DNA of 64,000 bases from Thermus caldilimi (lineage in GTDB: Bacteria > Deinococcota > Deinococci > Deinococcales > Thermaceae), in NCBI RefSeq assembly GCF_004684245.1, contig NZ_CP038452.1, positions 1,102,796 to 1,166,795 of the forward strand, read 5' to 3'. Made by a program: the position numbers and the translations under genes. Positions 39,473-48,292 of this stretch are shown here, piece after piece. The notes beneath the pieces were generated by a model that saw only the letters and a program-made list of their open reading frames with translations, searched no databases and was not told the origin of the DNA. Position 1 is the stretch's first letter. Each line of letters begins with the position of its first letter.

Positions 39473-40081
39473 ATGTATCTGGCCATCGCCGGCAACATCG
39501 GTAGCGGCAAGAGTTCCCTCACCGCCTTGCTCTCAGAGGCCTTCGGGCTGAAGCCGGTGTACGAGGCGGTGAGCGAAAACCCCTACCTGGAGGACTTCTA
39601 CCGAGATATGGGGGCCTACGCCTTCCACTCCCAGGTCTTCTTCCTGGCGAGAAGGGTGCGCCAGCACCTTCTGGAGGTGAACGGGGCGAGGGCCGTGGTG
39701 CAGGACCGCACGATCTATGAGGACGCCCTGGTCTTCGCCCAGAACCTTTACCGGGAAGGCCACTTGCAGGAGCGGGACTGGCAGACCTACCTGGACCTCT
39801 TCCAGAGCGTGTCCCCAGCCCTTAGGAAGCCCGATCTTCTCATCTACCTCCGGGCGAGCCTACCCACCTTGAGGGAGCGGATAAAAAAGCGGGGAAGGCC
39901 CTTTGAGCAGAACCTCCCCGACCGCTACCTTCTCGGGCTCAACGCCCTCTACGAAGAACTTATCGCCTCCTGGGACCTCTCCCCTGTCCACGTGGTGGAG
40001 GCGGACCGGATAGACTTTGTGGAAAAGGCGGAGGACCGCGATAGCCTTCTTGCCGCCCTCCGCCTGTGGATCCGGCCATGA
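39473..40081 (+). CDS. Deoxynucleoside kinase, dAdo/dCyd kinase-like
   Basis: A 202-residue kinase: P-loop AGNIGSGKSSLTALL, the classical catalytic motif VVQDRTIYEDALVFA (DRT) and the lid ERIKKRGRPFEQNL. It is likely the deoxyadenosine/deoxycytidine kinase partner of the gene just upstream (13-base gap). In Bacillus and Lactobacillus such pairs act together or form heterodimers. The stop overlaps the murE start by four bases. Confidence 0.82.
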   Translation: MYLAIAGNIGSGKSSLTALLSEAFGLKPVYEAVSENPYLEDFYRDMGAYAFHSQVFFLARRVRQHLLEVNGARAVVQDRTIYEDALVFAQNLYREGHLQERDWQTYLDLFQSVSPALRKPDLLIYLRASLPTLRERIKKRGRPFEQNLPDRYLLGLNALYEELIASWDLSPVHVVEADRIDFVEKAEDRDSLLAALRLWIRP

Positions 40082-41562
40082 CCCTCGAGGAACTCTTCGC
40101 CCCCTTTGGCCTTCCGGTGTACCCTTCGGGAAGCCACAAGGCCCCGCCCCTAGAGGTGCGGGGGATCACCCTGGACTCGAGGCGGGTGGAACCCGGCTAT
40201 GTCTTCGTGGCCGTACCCGGAGTTCCCCTTCCCCACCGCAAGCCCTTGGACGGACACGACTTTATCCCCCAAGCCTTGGCCAAGGGGGCCATCGCCGTGG
40301 TGGGGGAACAGGAGCTAAGCCTTCCCGTGCCCTATCTGCGGGTGGGGGACGCCCGGGAGGCCTTGGCCCACTTGGCCCGCCGTTTCTTCGGCGAACCCGA
40401 CCGGAAACTGGCCCTCTTGGGCATCACCGGTTCCAAGGGGAAGAGCACCACGGCAAGCCTCCTTCACCACCTCCTGCAAGCCGGCGAAAAACCCGCCGCC
40501 CTCCTCTCCACCGTGGGGCTGAGCCTGGGAGAGGAGGCCCGCCCTAACACCGGCCATTTCACCACCCCCGAGGCCCCCGAGGTGTACGGGTTTTTGCGGG
40601 AGGCCGTGGAAAGAGGGCTGGAAGCTGCTGTGCTGGAGGTTTCCAGCCATGCCCTGGCCCTGAAGCGGGTGGAAGGGCTTACCTACCCCATCGGGGTCTT
40701 TGTGAGCTTCTACCCTGACGACCATCTGGACCTGCACGGCACCGCCGAGGCCTACTTTGCCGCCAAGGCCCTATTGGTGGAACGCTCCCACCTCGCCGTT
40801 TTAAACACCCGCCTACCCCACCTGAAGCAGCTTCTTCCCAGGCCCCACCTTCTCTTCGGGCCGGGTGGGGAGGTGTGGGGGGAGGGCTTGCGGGAAGGGG
40901 AGGAAGGCCTCCGCTTTACCCTGCACACCCCCTGGGGTTCGGGGGAAGCCTTTTTGCCCATGCTGGGGCGGTACAACCTGGATAACGCCCTGGCCGCCAG
41001 CGCCGCCGCCTTGGCCTATGGGATTTCTCTGGAAAAGGTGCTTCAGGGCCTCGCCACCTTTAGGGGAGTGCCGGGGCGGATGGAGGTGGTGCAGGGAAAG
41101 CCCTTCCGGCTGATCATCGACTTCGCCCACACGGGGAAAAGCCTGGAGGAAGCTTTAAAGACCCTGCGGGCCACCACCCGGGGAAGGCTTCTTCTGGTGG
41201 TGGGGGCTGCCGGGGAACGGGATCCGAGGAGGCGGGAGGATATCGGGCGGGTGGCGGCAAGGCTTGCCGACAAGACCTTTTTCACCGAGGAGGACCACCG
41301 CACGGAGGACCTCCGGGCCATCCTCGAGGCCCTGGCCAAGGCCGCCAGGAAGGAGGGGGGCCTTTACGAGATCATCCCCGACCGCAAGGAGGCCATCTTC
41401 CGCGCCCTTTCCGAGGCCCGGGAAGGGGATACTGTGCTCCTGGCCGGCAAGGGGCACGAGCGCACCCTGGAAAGGGGCACCCTGGCCCTGCCCTGGGACG
41501 AGAAGGCGGTGGCCCTGGAGGGGCTTAAGGCCCTGGGCTTAGGTGGAGGCCAGTATCCCTAG
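40078..41562 (+). CDS. murE: UDP-MurNAc-tripeptide synthetase
   Basis: A 494-residue Mur ligase. N-terminal UDP-binding domain (LEVRGITLDSRRVEPGYVFVAVPG), central ATPase with GITGSKGKSTTASLLHHLL, HALALKRVEGL and VSFYPDDHLDLHGTAEAYFAAKA, and C-terminal domain. The substrate-specificity loop reads EEDHRTED rather than DNPR, the meso-diaminopimelate signature. This suits L-ornithine, which is the cross-linking residue reported for Thermus peptidoglycan. The 3' end overlaps trmFO on the other strand by 24 bases. Confidence 0.9.
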   Translation: MTLEELFAPFGLPVYPSGSHKAPPLEVRGITLDSRRVEPGYVFVAVPGVPLPHRKPLDGHDFIPQALAKGAIAVVGEQELSLPVPYLRVGDAREALAHLARRFFGEPDRKLALLGITGSKGKSTTASLLHHLLQAGEKPAALLSTVGLSLGEEARPNTGHFTTPEAPEVYGFLREAVERGLEAAVLEVSSHALALKRVEGLTYPIGVFVSFYPDDHLDLHGTAEAYFAAKALLVERSHLAVLNTRLPHLKQLLPRPHLLFGPGGEVWGEGLREGEEGLRFTLHTPWGSGEAFLPMLGRYNLDNALAASAAALAYGISLEKVLQGLATFRGVPGRMEVVQGKPFRLIIDFAHTGKSLEEALKTLRATTRGRLLLVVGAAGERDPRRREDIGRVAARLADKTFFTEEDHRTEDLRAILEALAKAARKEGGLYEIIPDRKEAIFRALSEAREGDTVLLAGKGHERTLERGTLALPWDEKAVALEGLKALGLGGGQYP

Positions 41563-42852
41563 GGAAGCCACCCATTCCTCAAAGGCCCTGAGGCCCCTAT
41601 GGTACATGGCCTCCCGCTTCTCCTTCTTGGCCATCCTTCCCTCCACCGGAGGGACCAGCCCCCAGTTGGCGTACATGGGCTGGAAGCCTTTAGGGTTGGC
41701 GGTGGCCAGGAAGCGAACCAACCCCCCCAGCATGCTCTCCTCCGGCGGGGCCACGGGTTTTAACCCCTGGTAGCGCCGGGCGGCGTTCAGGCCCGCCAGG
41801 AATCCTGTGGCGGCGCTTTCCAGGTAGCCCTCCACCCCGGCCAGCACCCCGGCGGCGAAAAGCCCTTCCCGCTCCTTAAACTCCAAGGTCTCCCGAAGTA
41901 GGAGGGGAGCGTTTAGGTAGGTGTTTCGGTGCATCACCCCGTAGCGCACGATCTCGGCGTTTTCCAGGCCCGGGATCATCTGGATGAGCCGCTTTTGCTC
42001 GGGCCACTTAAGACCGGTCTGGAACCCCACCAGGCTCCACATCCGCCCCGCCTTATCCTCCTGGCGAAGCTGCACCACGGCAAAGGGCTCCTTGCCGGTC
42101 CTTGGGTCCTTGAGCCCCACGGGCTTCATGGGGCCAAAGAGGAGGGTTGGGTAGCCCCTTCGGGCCAGCTCCTCCACGGGCACGCAGGCTTCAAAGAACT
42201 CCCGCTTTTCCCACTCGTGGGGGGTGTGCTCCTCCGCCTCGAGGAGAGCCTGGTAGAACCGCCGGTACTCCTCCTCGGTCAGGGGGCAGTTGAGGTAGTC
42301 CGCTTCCTGCCCGTAGCGCCCGGCCCGGAAGCACTTTCCCAGGTCAATGCTTTCGTACAGGACGATGGGGCTTGCCGCATCAAAGTAGCTCAGGAAGTGG
42401 TCGCCAAACCGGCGCCGTATGGCCTCGGAGAGGGCGTCGGAGGTAAGGGGCCCCGTGGCCAGAATGGCGAGGCCCTCAGGGATCTCCGCCACCTCCTCCC
42501 GCACCACCTCCACCAGGGGATGCCGGGTAAGCCTCTCCGTGATGTACTGGCTAAACTCCTCCCGGTCCACAGCCAAGGCCCCTCCTGCGGGCACCCGGGC
42601 CCTGAAGGCCGCCTCCATGACCAGGCTTCCTGCCCGGCGCATCTCCGCCTGCAATAGTCCCTTGGCGTTCGTGGGCCCCTCGCCCCCCAAGGAGTTGGAG
42701 CAGACGATCTCCGCTAGCTTTTCCGTGGCGTGGGCCGGAGTCATGCGCTTGGGGCGCATCTCATAAAGGCGCACGGGAACCCCAAGCCGCGCCAGGGTCC
42801 AGGCGGCCTCGCTTCCCGCCAGGCCTCCGCCCACCACCGTTACCCGTTCCAT
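41539..42852 (-). CDS. trmFO: Methylenetetrahydrofolate-tRNA-(uracil-5-)-methyltransferase
   Basis: A 437-residue FAD protein. N-terminal GGGLAGSEAAWTLARLGVPVRLYEMRP, the family hallmark CSNSLGGEGPTNAKGLLQAEMRRAGSLV, and the cysteine-containing FFEACVPVEELARRG and YLNCPLTEEEYRRFY blocks are present. It makes ribothymidine at U54 of tRNA using methylene-THF, a modification important for heat adaptation in Thermus. The last 24 bases are shared with the end of murE on the opposite strand. Confidence 0.93.
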   Translation of the reverse strand: MERVTVVGGGLAGSEAAWTLARLGVPVRLYEMRPKRMTPAHATEKLAEIVCSNSLGGEGPTNAKGLLQAEMRRAGSLVMEAAFRARVPAGGALAVDREEFSQYITERLTRHPLVEVVREEVAEIPEGLAILATGPLTSDALSEAIRRRFGDHFLSYFDAASPIVLYESIDLGKCFRAGRYGQEADYLNCPLTEEEYRRFYQALLEAEEHTPHEWEKREFFEACVPVEELARRGYPTLLFGPMKPVGLKDPRTGKEPFAVVQLRQEDKAGRMWSLVGFQTGLKWPEQKRLIQMIPGLENAEIVRYGVMHRNTYLNAPLLLRETLEFKEREGLFAAGVLAGVEGYLESAATGFLAGLNAARRYQGLKPVAPPEESMLGGLVRFLATANPKGFQPMYANWGLVPPVEGRMAKKEKREAMYHRGLRAFEEWVASLGILAST

Positions 42853-42858
42853 CCTTTA

Positions 42859-42870
42859 GATGGTACCATC
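42859..42870. promoter_or_regulatory. 12-base palindrome upstream of trmFO
   Basis: GATGGTACCATC (42859-42870) is a perfect palindrome six bases before the trmFO start, in the 61-base divergent gap. A TAGAAT box (42902-42907) lies seven bases before the Uma2 fragment's ATG. No regulator can be named. Confidence 0.35.
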
Positions 42871-42913
42871 CGGGTTGGTTTGGGAAAAGGGCGAGGGGGG
42901 GTAGAATGACCCT

Positions 42914-43162
42914 ATGGCGGTGCGGCACCGGTTTAAGGTGGAGGAGGTCTTGGCCCTTTCGGCCCCGGGGCCGGAAGCCCGCCTGGAGTTGCTGGAAGGC
43001 GAGGTCTACGAGATGGCGCCCATCTCCAGCGAGCACGCAGGGCTGCTGAACTGGCTCCTGCGGACCCTGGCCGCCCGTACCCTGGGCCAAGCCCACATCC
43101 GGGTGCAAAGCCCCCCCCTTTACCTCTCCCAGGCGGAAATCCTTTGGAGCCCTCCCCTATGA
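42914..43162 (+). pseudogene. Uma2-family (DUF820) gene, 3' truncated
   Basis: The 82-residue frame ([75 protein letters not shown]) is the N-terminal half of a Uma2 protein; the family is about 180-200 residues with PD-(D/E)xK residues in the missing half. After SQAE the frame reads ILWSPPL and stops at 43160-43162, overlapping the hisF ATG. A deletion appears to have joined it to hisF. Nuclease function is unlikely. Confidence 0.75.
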
Positions 43163-43938
43163 GCCTGGCCAAGCGCATCATCCCCTGCCTGGATGTCCAC
43201 GCGGGCCGCGTGGTGAAGGGCGTCAACTTCGTAAACCTCCGCGATGCGGGCGACCCCGTGGAAGCCGCCCAGGCCTACGACGAGGCCGGCGCCGACGAGC
43301 TGGTCTTCCTGGACATCTCCGCCACCCACGAGGAGCGGGCTATCCTCCTCGAGGTGGTGGCCCAGGTGGCGGAAAGGGTCTTCATCCCCTTAACCGTGGG
43401 AGGAGGCGTCCGCTCCTTGGAGGATGCCCGGAGGCTTCTTCTGGCCGGGGCCGATAAGGTGAGCGTGAACTCGGCCGCGGTGAAGCGCCCCGAGCTCATC
43501 CAGGAGCTTTCGGACCACTTCGGCTCCCAGGCGGTGGTCCTGGCCATTGACGCCCGCTGGAAGGGGGACTTCCCCGAGGTCCACATCGCTGGCGGACGCA
43601 TCCCCACGGGGCTTCACGCGGTGGAATGGGCCCTTAGAGGGGTAGAGCTTGGCGCTGGGGAAATCCTTCTCACCAGCATGGACAAAGACGGCACCAAAGA
43701 AGGCTACGACCTCAGACTCACCCGCATGGTGGCCGAGGCGGTGAGCGTGCCGGTGATCGCAAGCGGAGGGGCGGGGAAAAAGGAGCATTTCCTCGAGGCT
43801 TTCTTGGCCGGGGCCGACGCCGCCTTGGCCGCCAGCGTCTTCCACTTCGGCGAGATCCCCATACCCGAACTCAAGCGATTCTTGGCCGAACGGGGCTTGG
43901 AGGTGCGCCTAGATGGACCTGTCCCAAGTGAAGTTTGA
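43159..43938 (+). CDS. hisF: Imidazole glycerol phosphate synthase, cyclase subunit
   Basis: A 259-residue TIM barrel with both phosphate-binding halves: [24 protein letters not shown] (catalytic Asp of strand 1), [17 protein letters not shown], and [17 protein letters not shown] (second catalytic Asp), plus [15 protein letters not shown]. It forms IGP and AICAR with ammonia from HisH; hisH is not in this window. The ATG lies in the stop of the Uma2 fragment (ATGA). The 3' end overlaps hisIE by 26 bases. Confidence 0.94.
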   Translation: MSLAKRIIPCLDVHAGRVVKGVNFVNLRDAGDPVEAAQAYDEAGADELVFLDISATHEERAILLEVVAQVAERVFIPLTVGGGVRSLEDARRLLLAGADKVSVNSAAVKRPELIQELSDHFGSQAVVLAIDARWKGDFPEVHIAGGRIPTGLHAVEWALRGVELGAGEILLTSMDKDGTKEGYDLRLTRMVAEAVSVPVIASGGAGKKEHFLEAFLAGADAALAASVFHFGEIPIPELKRFLAERGLEVRLDGPVPSEV

Positions 43939-44548
43939 TGAACAGGGCCTGGTACCCGTGGTGGTACAGGATGCCAAAACGGGTGAGGTCCTGACCCTGG
44001 CCTACGCCAACCGAGAAGCCCTGGAGGAAACCCTCAGGACAAGGCGGAGCACCTTCTATAGCCGGAGCCGAAAGACCCTATGGCGCAAGGGGGAGACCTC
44101 GGGGAACCTCCAGGAGGTGGTGGAGGTCCTCCTGGATTGCGATGGGGATGCGGTGGTCTACCGGGTTCTTCCTCACGGCCCCGCCTGCCACACGGGGGAA
44201 CGAAGCTGCTTCCACCGCCCCCTCCTTTCCGGTGAACCCAGCCTGGGCTTTGTCCTTTCCCAGGTCTACGCCACCATCCAGGAGCGGCTTAAAACCCTTC
44301 CCGAGGGAAGCTACGTGGCCAAGCTCCACCAGGCGGGCCTGGACCGGATCCTGAAGAAGATCGGGGAGGAGGCCGGGGAGGTCATCATCGCCGCCAAGAA
44401 CCAAAGCCCTGAGGAGGTGCGCTGGGAAGCCACGGATCTTCTCTTCCACCTCCTCCTCGTGCTGGCGGAACTGGGGCTCACCCCGGAGGACCTGGCCAAG
44501 ACCCTCTGGGAGCGGCACCGGACCCCAGGCGGCCCTGCGCCCAGTTAA
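43913..44548 (+). CDS. hisI: Bifunctional phosphoribosyl-AMP cyclohydrolase / phosphoribosyl-ATP pyrophosphatase
   Basis: A 211-residue HisIE fusion. Residues 1-115 form the cyclohydrolase domain ([67 protein letters not shown]...[10 protein letters not shown], with the metal-binding Asp and Cys residues). Residues 120-205 are the MazG-like pyrophosphatase domain ([16 protein letters not shown]...[19 protein letters not shown]). It does steps 2 and 3 of histidine synthesis. It starts inside hisF, so the two are translationally coupled. Confidence 0.93.
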   Translation: MDLSQVKFDEQGLVPVVVQDAKTGEVLTLAYANREALEETLRTRRSTFYSRSRKTLWRKGETSGNLQEVVEVLLDCDGDAVVYRVLPHGPACHTGERSCFHRPLLSGEPSLGFVLSQVYATIQERLKTLPEGSYVAKLHQAGLDRILKKIGEEAGEVIIAAKNQSPEEVRWEATDLLFHLLLVLAELGLTPEDLAKTLWERHRTPGGPAPS

Positions 44549-44562
44549 GTACCCCCCTTCCC

Positions 44563-44583
44563 CCCGGCCCAGGGTCCGCCGGG
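44563..44583 (+). terminator. GC hairpin after hisIE
   Basis: CCCGGC (44563-44568) pairs with GCCGGG (44578-44583) across a nine-base loop, 15 bases after the hisIE stop. No U tract, so it is a weak candidate. Confidence 0.4.
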
Positions 44584-44633
44584 CACCAAAGCGGTCAGGC
44601 TTCCAGCTTAGCCCAAACCCTTATGATGGAAAC

Positions 44634-45602
44634 ATGGAAATCGAGCGCCGGCTGGTCCTCGAGGTGGTGCGGGTAACCGAACAGGCTGCCCTGGCGGCAA
44701 GCCGCCTGGCGGGCAAGGGGGATAAGGAAGCCGTGGACGAGGCGGGCACCCAGGCCATGCGCCGGGTCCTGAACGAGCTTCCCATAAAGGGGACGGTGGT
44801 CATCGGCGAAGGTGAGATGGACGAGGCCCCCATGCTGTACATCGGGGAGGTCCTGGGCCAAGGGGGCGTGGAGGTGGACATCGCCGTGGACCCGGTGGAG
44901 GGCACCACCACCGCCGCCAAGGGCCTGCCCAACGCCGTGACCGTGATCGCCATCAGCGAGAAGGGCGGCCTCTTCCACGCCCCCGACATGTACATGGAAA
45001 AGCTCATCGTTCCCCCCCCGGCCGCGGGACTTGTGGATCTTTCCTGGCCGGTTTCCGCCAACCTGAAGGCCTTAGCCCTGGCGCTCCAGCGCTCTGTGGA
45101 GGACCTGGTGGTGGTGGTCCTGGACCGCCCCCGCCACGAACGCCTCATCCGGGAGATCCGGGAGGCAGGGGCCCGGGTGAAGCTGATCTCCGACGGGGAT
45201 GTGATCGCCGCCTTGGCCGCCGCCATCCGGGGCACGGGGGTGCATGCGGTGATGGGGATTGGCGGAGCCCCTGAAGGCGTTTTGGCCGCCGCCGCTTTAA
45301 AGTGCCTGGGCGGGGAGATCCAGGCCCGCTTCACCCCGCAAAACGAGGAGGAACGAGCCCGGCTCAAGGCTATGGGAGGGGACGAAAACCGCATCTACCG
45401 CACCGAGGACCTGGCCCCGGGAAGGGAGATCGTCTTCGCCGCCACCGGCATCACCGACGGGGACATCCTCCAGGGGGTGCGCTTCTTCGGGGGCGGGGCC
45501 AGAACCCATTCCATCGTTCTGGGCCACGCCACCCGCACCGTTCGCTTCATAGACTCCATTCACCTTTTTGAAACCGGAGCCCGGGTGACCATTCGGGTTT
45601 AG
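44634..45602 (+). CDS. glpX: Fructose-1,6-bisphosphatase, class II
   Basis: A 322-residue GlpX-type phosphatase. Metal-binding motifs [15 protein letters not shown] and [25 protein letters not shown] are intact, and conserved [25 protein letters not shown] and [30 protein letters not shown] follow. It performs the committed step of gluconeogenesis. TATGAT (44622-44627) lies six bases before the ATG, so the transcript is nearly leaderless. Confidence 0.92.
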   Translation: MEIERRLVLEVVRVTEQAALAASRLAGKGDKEAVDEAGTQAMRRVLNELPIKGTVVIGEGEMDEAPMLYIGEVLGQGGVEVDIAVDPVEGTTTAAKGLPNAVTVIAISEKGGLFHAPDMYMEKLIVPPPAAGLVDLSWPVSANLKALALALQRSVEDLVVVVLDRPRHERLIREIREAGARVKLISDGDVIAALAAAIRGTGVHAVMGIGGAPEGVLAAAALKCLGGEIQARFTPQNEEERARLKAMGGDENRIYRTEDLAPGREIVFAATGITDGDILQGVRFFGGGARTHSIVLGHATRTVRFIDSIHLFETGARVTIRV

Positions 45603-45611
45603 ACTAAGGGC

Positions 45612-47372
45612 GTGCCCCGCTGGTACGCCCAGGAAGAAGCCCTAAGGCTTGCCCTGGATTTCTTCCAGGGCGATGAGCTTAGGGCCTCCGTGTTCCTCCA
45701 CCGCTACGCCCTAAAGGACCCGGAAGGCAGGTTCCTGGAAGCCACCCCGGAGGAGATGTGGCAGCGGCTCGTCCAAGGAGTCACACGGGTGGAAAAGGGA
45801 GCCACGCAGGAGTTCTCCTGGCTTTTCTCCGACTTTCGTTTTGTCCCCGGGGGACGGATCCTCTTTGGCCTGGGAAACTGGCGCCGGTCCACCCTGTTCA
45901 ACTGCTACTACATCCCCATCCGGCAGGACTCGGTGAAGGGGATTACCCGCTTCCTGGACGAGGCCGCCCGTACCTTCGCCTACGGGGGCGGGGTGGGGAG
46001 CAATGCGGATGCCTTGAGGCCCAAGGGGGCTAAGGTGGGCAACGCAGGCATGGAGAGTTCGGGGGCAGTGAGCTTCATGGAGCTCTTCTCCACCCTGGCG
46101 GGGGTCATGGGGGCGAGCGGAGGGAGGCGGGGAGCCCTTATGCTCACCTTCTCCGACCGGCATCCCGACCTCCTGGACTTCCTTCGGGTCAAAACCGACC
46201 CCGAACGAAGCCGGGTGCGCCACGCCAACCTCTCCCTAAGGGCCACGAACGCGTTTTTACAAGCCGCTTTGGCCGACGAACCCTGGACGCTTTCCTTCCC
46301 CACACCCCGAGAGCACATAACCCGCGCCATCCGGGCCAAGGAAGCCTGGGACCTCCTGGTGGAGGCCGCCTGGCAAAGCGCCGAACCCGGCCTCCTCTTC
46401 TGGGACCGGGTGCGCACCTGGGCCACGGCCCAGTACGGAGGGATGGAGGTGGAAGGGGTCAACGTCTGCGGGGAGGTTCCCATGGAACCCTATGGGGCCT
46501 GCAACCTGGGAAGCCTCAACCTGGCGGCCTTCGTACAGGAGCCCTTTACGGACAGGGCCCGGCTGGATTGGGCGGGCCTCGAGGAGGCCACCCGTTTGGC
46601 CGTACGCTTTTTGGATGCGGTGGTGGATCTGGGGAAGAACCGCCACCCCGTGAGGGCCCAACGGGAAGCCTCCTTAAGAAGCCGGCGCATTGGCCTTGGG
46701 ATCATGGGCCTGGCGGACACCCTGGCCATGCTGGGGCTACCCTATGGTGCGGAGGAAAGCTTAAAGTTTGCGGAAGAGGGGATGCGCCGCATCAAGGAAG
46801 CCGCCTACTGGGAAAGCGCCCGCCTGGCAAGGCAAAGGGGTTCCTTCCCGGCCTTTGACCCAAAGGAGCACATAAAAAGCTCCTTCATCCAGTCCCTGCC
46901 CGAAGCCCTCATCCAGGCGGTGGAAAAGGGCCTGAGAAACGCCGCCCTTCTCTCCATCGCCCCCACCGGCTCCATCTCCATCCTGGCGGGGGTGACGAGC
47001 GGCATAGAACCCATCTTCGCCCTCACCTACCTGCGCCACGCCGGGGGACAGGTGTTTCTGGCGGAACATCCCCTCTTGAAGCGGTACCGCAGGGAACGAG
47101 GAGGCGAGGTGCCGGACTGGCCCACGGCCCATACCGTGGATCCTTTCCAGAGGGTGCGCCTTCAGGCCGCCTTGCAACGCCATGTGGACCAAAGCATCTC
47201 CTCTACGGTGAACCTCCCCCGGGAAACCCCCAGGGAGGTGGTGGAAAACCTCTTCCTCACCGCCTGGAAGGAGGGGTGCAAGGGCATCACCGTCTTCCGG
47301 GAGGGAAGCCGGGAGGAAGTCATCGAACCCCTACCCCCGGTGGGGGTCTGCACCTTTTGTCAAGCGGCATGA
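45612..47372 (+). CDS. nrdJ: Class II (adenosylcobalamin-dependent) ribonucleotide reductase
   Basis: A 586-residue reductase starting with GTG. The pair STLFNCYYIPI (N-terminal redox Cys) and GVNVCGEVPMEPYGACNLGSLNLA (N-x-C-x-E catalytic residues plus second redox Cys) form the active site. APTGSISILAGVTSGIEPIFALTYLR is the conserved C-terminal barrel segment, and the tail ends with CTFCQAA, a CxxC that recycles the disulfide. No small subunit gene is adjacent, which fits a B12-dependent enzyme. The stop overlaps the DUF58 gene start. Confidence 0.9.
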   Translation: MPRWYAQEEALRLALDFFQGDELRASVFLHRYALKDPEGRFLEATPEEMWQRLVQGVTRVEKGATQEFSWLFSDFRFVPGGRILFGLGNWRRSTLFNCYYIPIRQDSVKGITRFLDEAARTFAYGGGVGSNADALRPKGAKVGNAGMESSGAVSFMELFSTLAGVMGASGGRRGALMLTFSDRHPDLLDFLRVKTDPERSRVRHANLSLRATNAFLQAALADEPWTLSFPTPREHITRAIRAKEAWDLLVEAAWQSAEPGLLFWDRVRTWATAQYGGMEVEGVNVCGEVPMEPYGACNLGSLNLAAFVQEPFTDRARLDWAGLEEATRLAVRFLDAVVDLGKNRHPVRAQREASLRSRRIGLGIMGLADTLAMLGLPYGAEESLKFAEEGMRRIKEAAYWESARLARQRGSFPAFDPKEHIKSSFIQSLPEALIQAVEKGLRNAALLSIAPTGSISILAGVTSGIEPIFALTYLRHAGGQVFLAEHPLLKRYRRERGGEVPDWPTAHTVDPFQRVRLQAALQRHVDQSISSTVNLPRETPREVVENLFLTAWKEGCKGITVFREGSREEVIEPLPPVGVCTFCQAA

Positions 47373-48043
47373 CCCGCTACCGCATCGCCACCCGGCCTTA
47401 CTTTCCCTACCCGGGGGAGCGCCTGGCCCGCAGGAAGGGCCTAGGAGGCGAGTTTTACGAGCTCCGTCCCTATGCCCCTGGGGACGAAATAAGGCGGGTC
47501 CACTGGCGGGCTTACGCCAAAACGGGAAGGCTCTACACCCGCCTGGAAACCGCACCCGAGCGTAGCCGTTTCCGCATCTACCTGGACGAAAGCGAAAGCA
47601 TGCGCCTCTTGGGCAAGCTGGCCTATGGGGAGGAGGTGGCGAGGCTCCTCCTGGGAATCGCCCGCCAGGAGGACGCCTTGGCCCGGCTGGAACGGGGCAG
47701 GCCGGAAGCCCTTCGCCCGGGCCGGGGCACCCTGGTCCTCATCACCGACGGGCTAGACCCCTTGCCCTGGCCCAGGATCCTTCCGAGGAGATTGGTGCTG
47801 GTCCAAATCCTGGCACCCCCGGAGCTAGCCCCGCCCCTCGAGGAAGCCCTCCTCAAGGATGTGGAAACCGGGGAAATCCTACCCGTGGGGCCGGAGGAGG
47901 TAAGGGCGTACCAAAAGGCCCTCGAGGGGCACTTAAAAGCCCTTCGCCTCCTCGCCCTTCTTCGGGGCCGCTACGCCCTCTTGAAGGTGGGAGAACCTCC
48001 CCTTCCCGCCCTCCTCCGCCAGGGAGTGGTGGAGCCCCTTTAA
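47369..48043 (+). CDS. DUF58 domain protein, short form
   Basis: A 224-residue DUF58 protein. The core motif is GGEFYELRPYAPGDEIRRVHWRAYAKTGRLYTRLE, and the following part looks like a vWA-like fold with D-E-S-E-S-M (YLDESESMRLL). It lacks the N-terminal membrane helices seen in longer relatives. DUF58 proteins usually occur beside MoxR ATPases and vWA proteins; neither is adjacent here. The ATG overlaps the RNR stop by four bases, so the two are coupled, an unusual partnership with no evident functional reason. Confidence 0.78.
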   Translation: MTRYRIATRPYFPYPGERLARRKGLGGEFYELRPYAPGDEIRRVHWRAYAKTGRLYTRLETAPERSRFRIYLDESESMRLLGKLAYGEEVARLLLGIARQEDALARLERGRPEALRPGRGTLVLITDGLDPLPWPRILPRRLVLVQILAPPELAPPLEEALLKDVETGEILPVGPEEVRAYQKALEGHLKALRLLALLRGRYALLKVGEPPLPALLRQGVVEPL

Positions 48044-48292
48044 GGGTCCTTCCCTCCTTGGAACGGACCCGGTGCCTATGGGCCTCTCCAACCTCTCCCC
48101 GTCCCACAGCCTATGCCCCACCACGTTCAGCCTTCCCTACTTACCCCGCGCCCGGGGCACCCCCTGCCTCTCCCCACGCCGGACCCAGGGATGAGCACTG
48201 GGTTCCGAGGCGGGTTGGGGCCGGGCACCAGGGCGAGGTTTACGCCGTGGGTTCGGCAGGGGGTAAGGGCTTCGCTTCGTGGCCCGGTTGCC
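48044..48292. other. Gene-free convergent gap with potential structured RNA
   Basis: No credible protein is encoded here. At the DUF58 stop a hairpin GGGTCC/GGACCC (48044-48049/48065-48070) with inner TTCC/GGAA can form, probably a terminator. The rest folds on paper as a three-way junction. The closing stem is ACCCCCTGCC (48159-48168) with GGCAGGGGGT (48255-48264). One arm is built from CCCCA/TGGGG, GCC/GGC and GGACCCAG/CTGGGTTCC (48172-48220). A second arm is GGCG/CGCC (48232-48246). An alternative stem CTTACCCC/GGGGTAAG (48140-48147/48260-48267) competes with the first. It matches no RNA family I recognise. Confidence 0.4.
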
